Below are positions 5,387 to 5,690 of a DNA stretch of 5,690 bases, one piece after another. The notes under the pieces are model-generated. The model had not been told where the DNA came from and did no database searches. It saw only the letters and a list, made by a program, of their open reading frames with translations. A program made the translations under genes and the position numbers. Source of the stretch: Sphingomonas sanxanigenens (GTDB lineage Bacteria > Pseudomonadota > Alphaproteobacteria > Sphingomonadales > Sphingomonadaceae). The DNA lies in NCBI GenBank assembly GCA_003240855.1, contig QFNN01000145.1, positions 1 to 5,690 on the forward strand. Direction: 5' to 3'. Within the stretch, counting starts at the first letter, position 1; each line of letters begins with the position of its first letter.

Positions 5387-5690
5387 GTGAAGCTGGGCGC
5401 GCTGATCGGCGGAGAGAGCGGGCCTGAAGTGACGGGTTTCGCCATCGACCACAGGAAGGTCGCGCCGGGGACGATCTTCGGCGCCTTCCGGGGCGAACGC
5501 TTCAATGGCGAGGATTTCATCCCGGCGGCGGTGGCGGCCGGGGCCGTGGCGGTAGTCGCGCGGCCCGAGGCGACGGTCGAAGGCGCGGTGCATATCAGAG
5601 CGTGGGAGCCGCGCCGCGATTTCGCAGTGCTGGCGGCAAAATATTTCGCGCCTTTCCCCGAGACCGTCGTCGCGGTGACCGGCACCAATG
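5387..5690 (+). CDS. murE: UDP-MurNAc-tripeptide synthetase MurE, N-terminal part (3'-truncated by window end)
   Basis: MurE is the cytoplasmic ATP-dependent ligase that adds the third residue, usually meso-diaminopimelate in Gram-negative bacteria, to UDP-MurNAc-L-Ala-D-Glu. Only 101 codons are visible. They cover the N-terminal UDP-binding domain, including DHRKVAPGTIFGAFRG (about 21-36), which matches the family D-S/H-R-x-V-x-PG-x-x-F pattern, and the GA-x-AVVA segment (52-58). The window stops inside the ATP-binding loop, VTGTN at 97-101, normally followed by GKT. MurF has a related layout, but the sequence and the position after ftsI favour MurE. The start is GTG 5387, with AGGAG at 5372-5376 (10 nt) as the better-spaced ribosome binding site. 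It lies 4 nt after ftsI, in the same operon. Substrate specificity cannot be judged, because the DNPR region is outside the window. Confidence 0.93.
   Translation, partial: MKLGALIGGESGPEVTGFAIDHRKVAPGTIFGAFRGERFNGEDFIPAAVAAGAVAVVARPEATVEGAVHIRAWEPRRDFAVLAAKYFAPFPETVVAVTGTN

Noticed and set aside
1..5690. A previously undescribed defence, mobile or biosynthetic system
   Set aside because: Apart from one small hypothetical protein, all genes are recognised housekeeping genes in conserved order; no repeats, transposase, toxin-antitoxin or cassette signatures were found.

Overview
The window reads as a high-GC alphaproteobacterial chromosome, most probably from the order Sphingomonadales. This is inferred from the strong G/C bias at third codon positions, the order mraZ-rsmH-ftsL-ftsI-murE, and protein-level similarity recalled from memory. 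No search was run. It is mostly an ordinary housekeeping region: the start of the dcw (division and cell wall) cluster, with its upstream neighbours. All genes lie on the + strand.

Region 1-927 is the 3' part of a PLP-dependent cysteine synthase; its N-terminus lies outside the window. Its motifs resemble the subgroup that includes fungal mitochondrial cysteine synthases. A 42-nt gap leads to 970-1290, a 106-residue hypothetical protein with one N-terminal membrane segment or signal sequence and an Ala-rich polar tail.

Region 1291-1674 is a 384-nt non-coding stretch and the most informative part of the window. It contains three GANTC sites, an A-rich block and four TCCC boxes spaced at exactly 10 bp, which is the layout expected of a MraZ operator. 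It also holds an inverted repeat enclosing those boxes and a structured leader before mraZ.

Region 1675-5690 is the dcw operon. It encodes MraZ (regulator), RsmH (16S rRNA m4C1402 methyltransferase), FtsL (divisome bitopic protein), FtsI/PBP3 (septal transpeptidase) and the beginning of MurE (peptidoglycan precursor ligase). mraZ/rsmH, rsmH/ftsL and ftsL/ftsI each overlap by 4 nt (ATGA, ATGA, GTGA). ftsI and murE are 4 nt apart. This indicates one translationally coupled transcript, probably controlled from the mraZ upstream region with MraZ feeding back on its own operon.

I see no mobile element, CRISPR array, tRNA, rRNA or clearly novel gene system. The points most worth checking are the operator/leader region of mraZ and a short AT-rich, rare-codon island inside the cysteine synthase gene.
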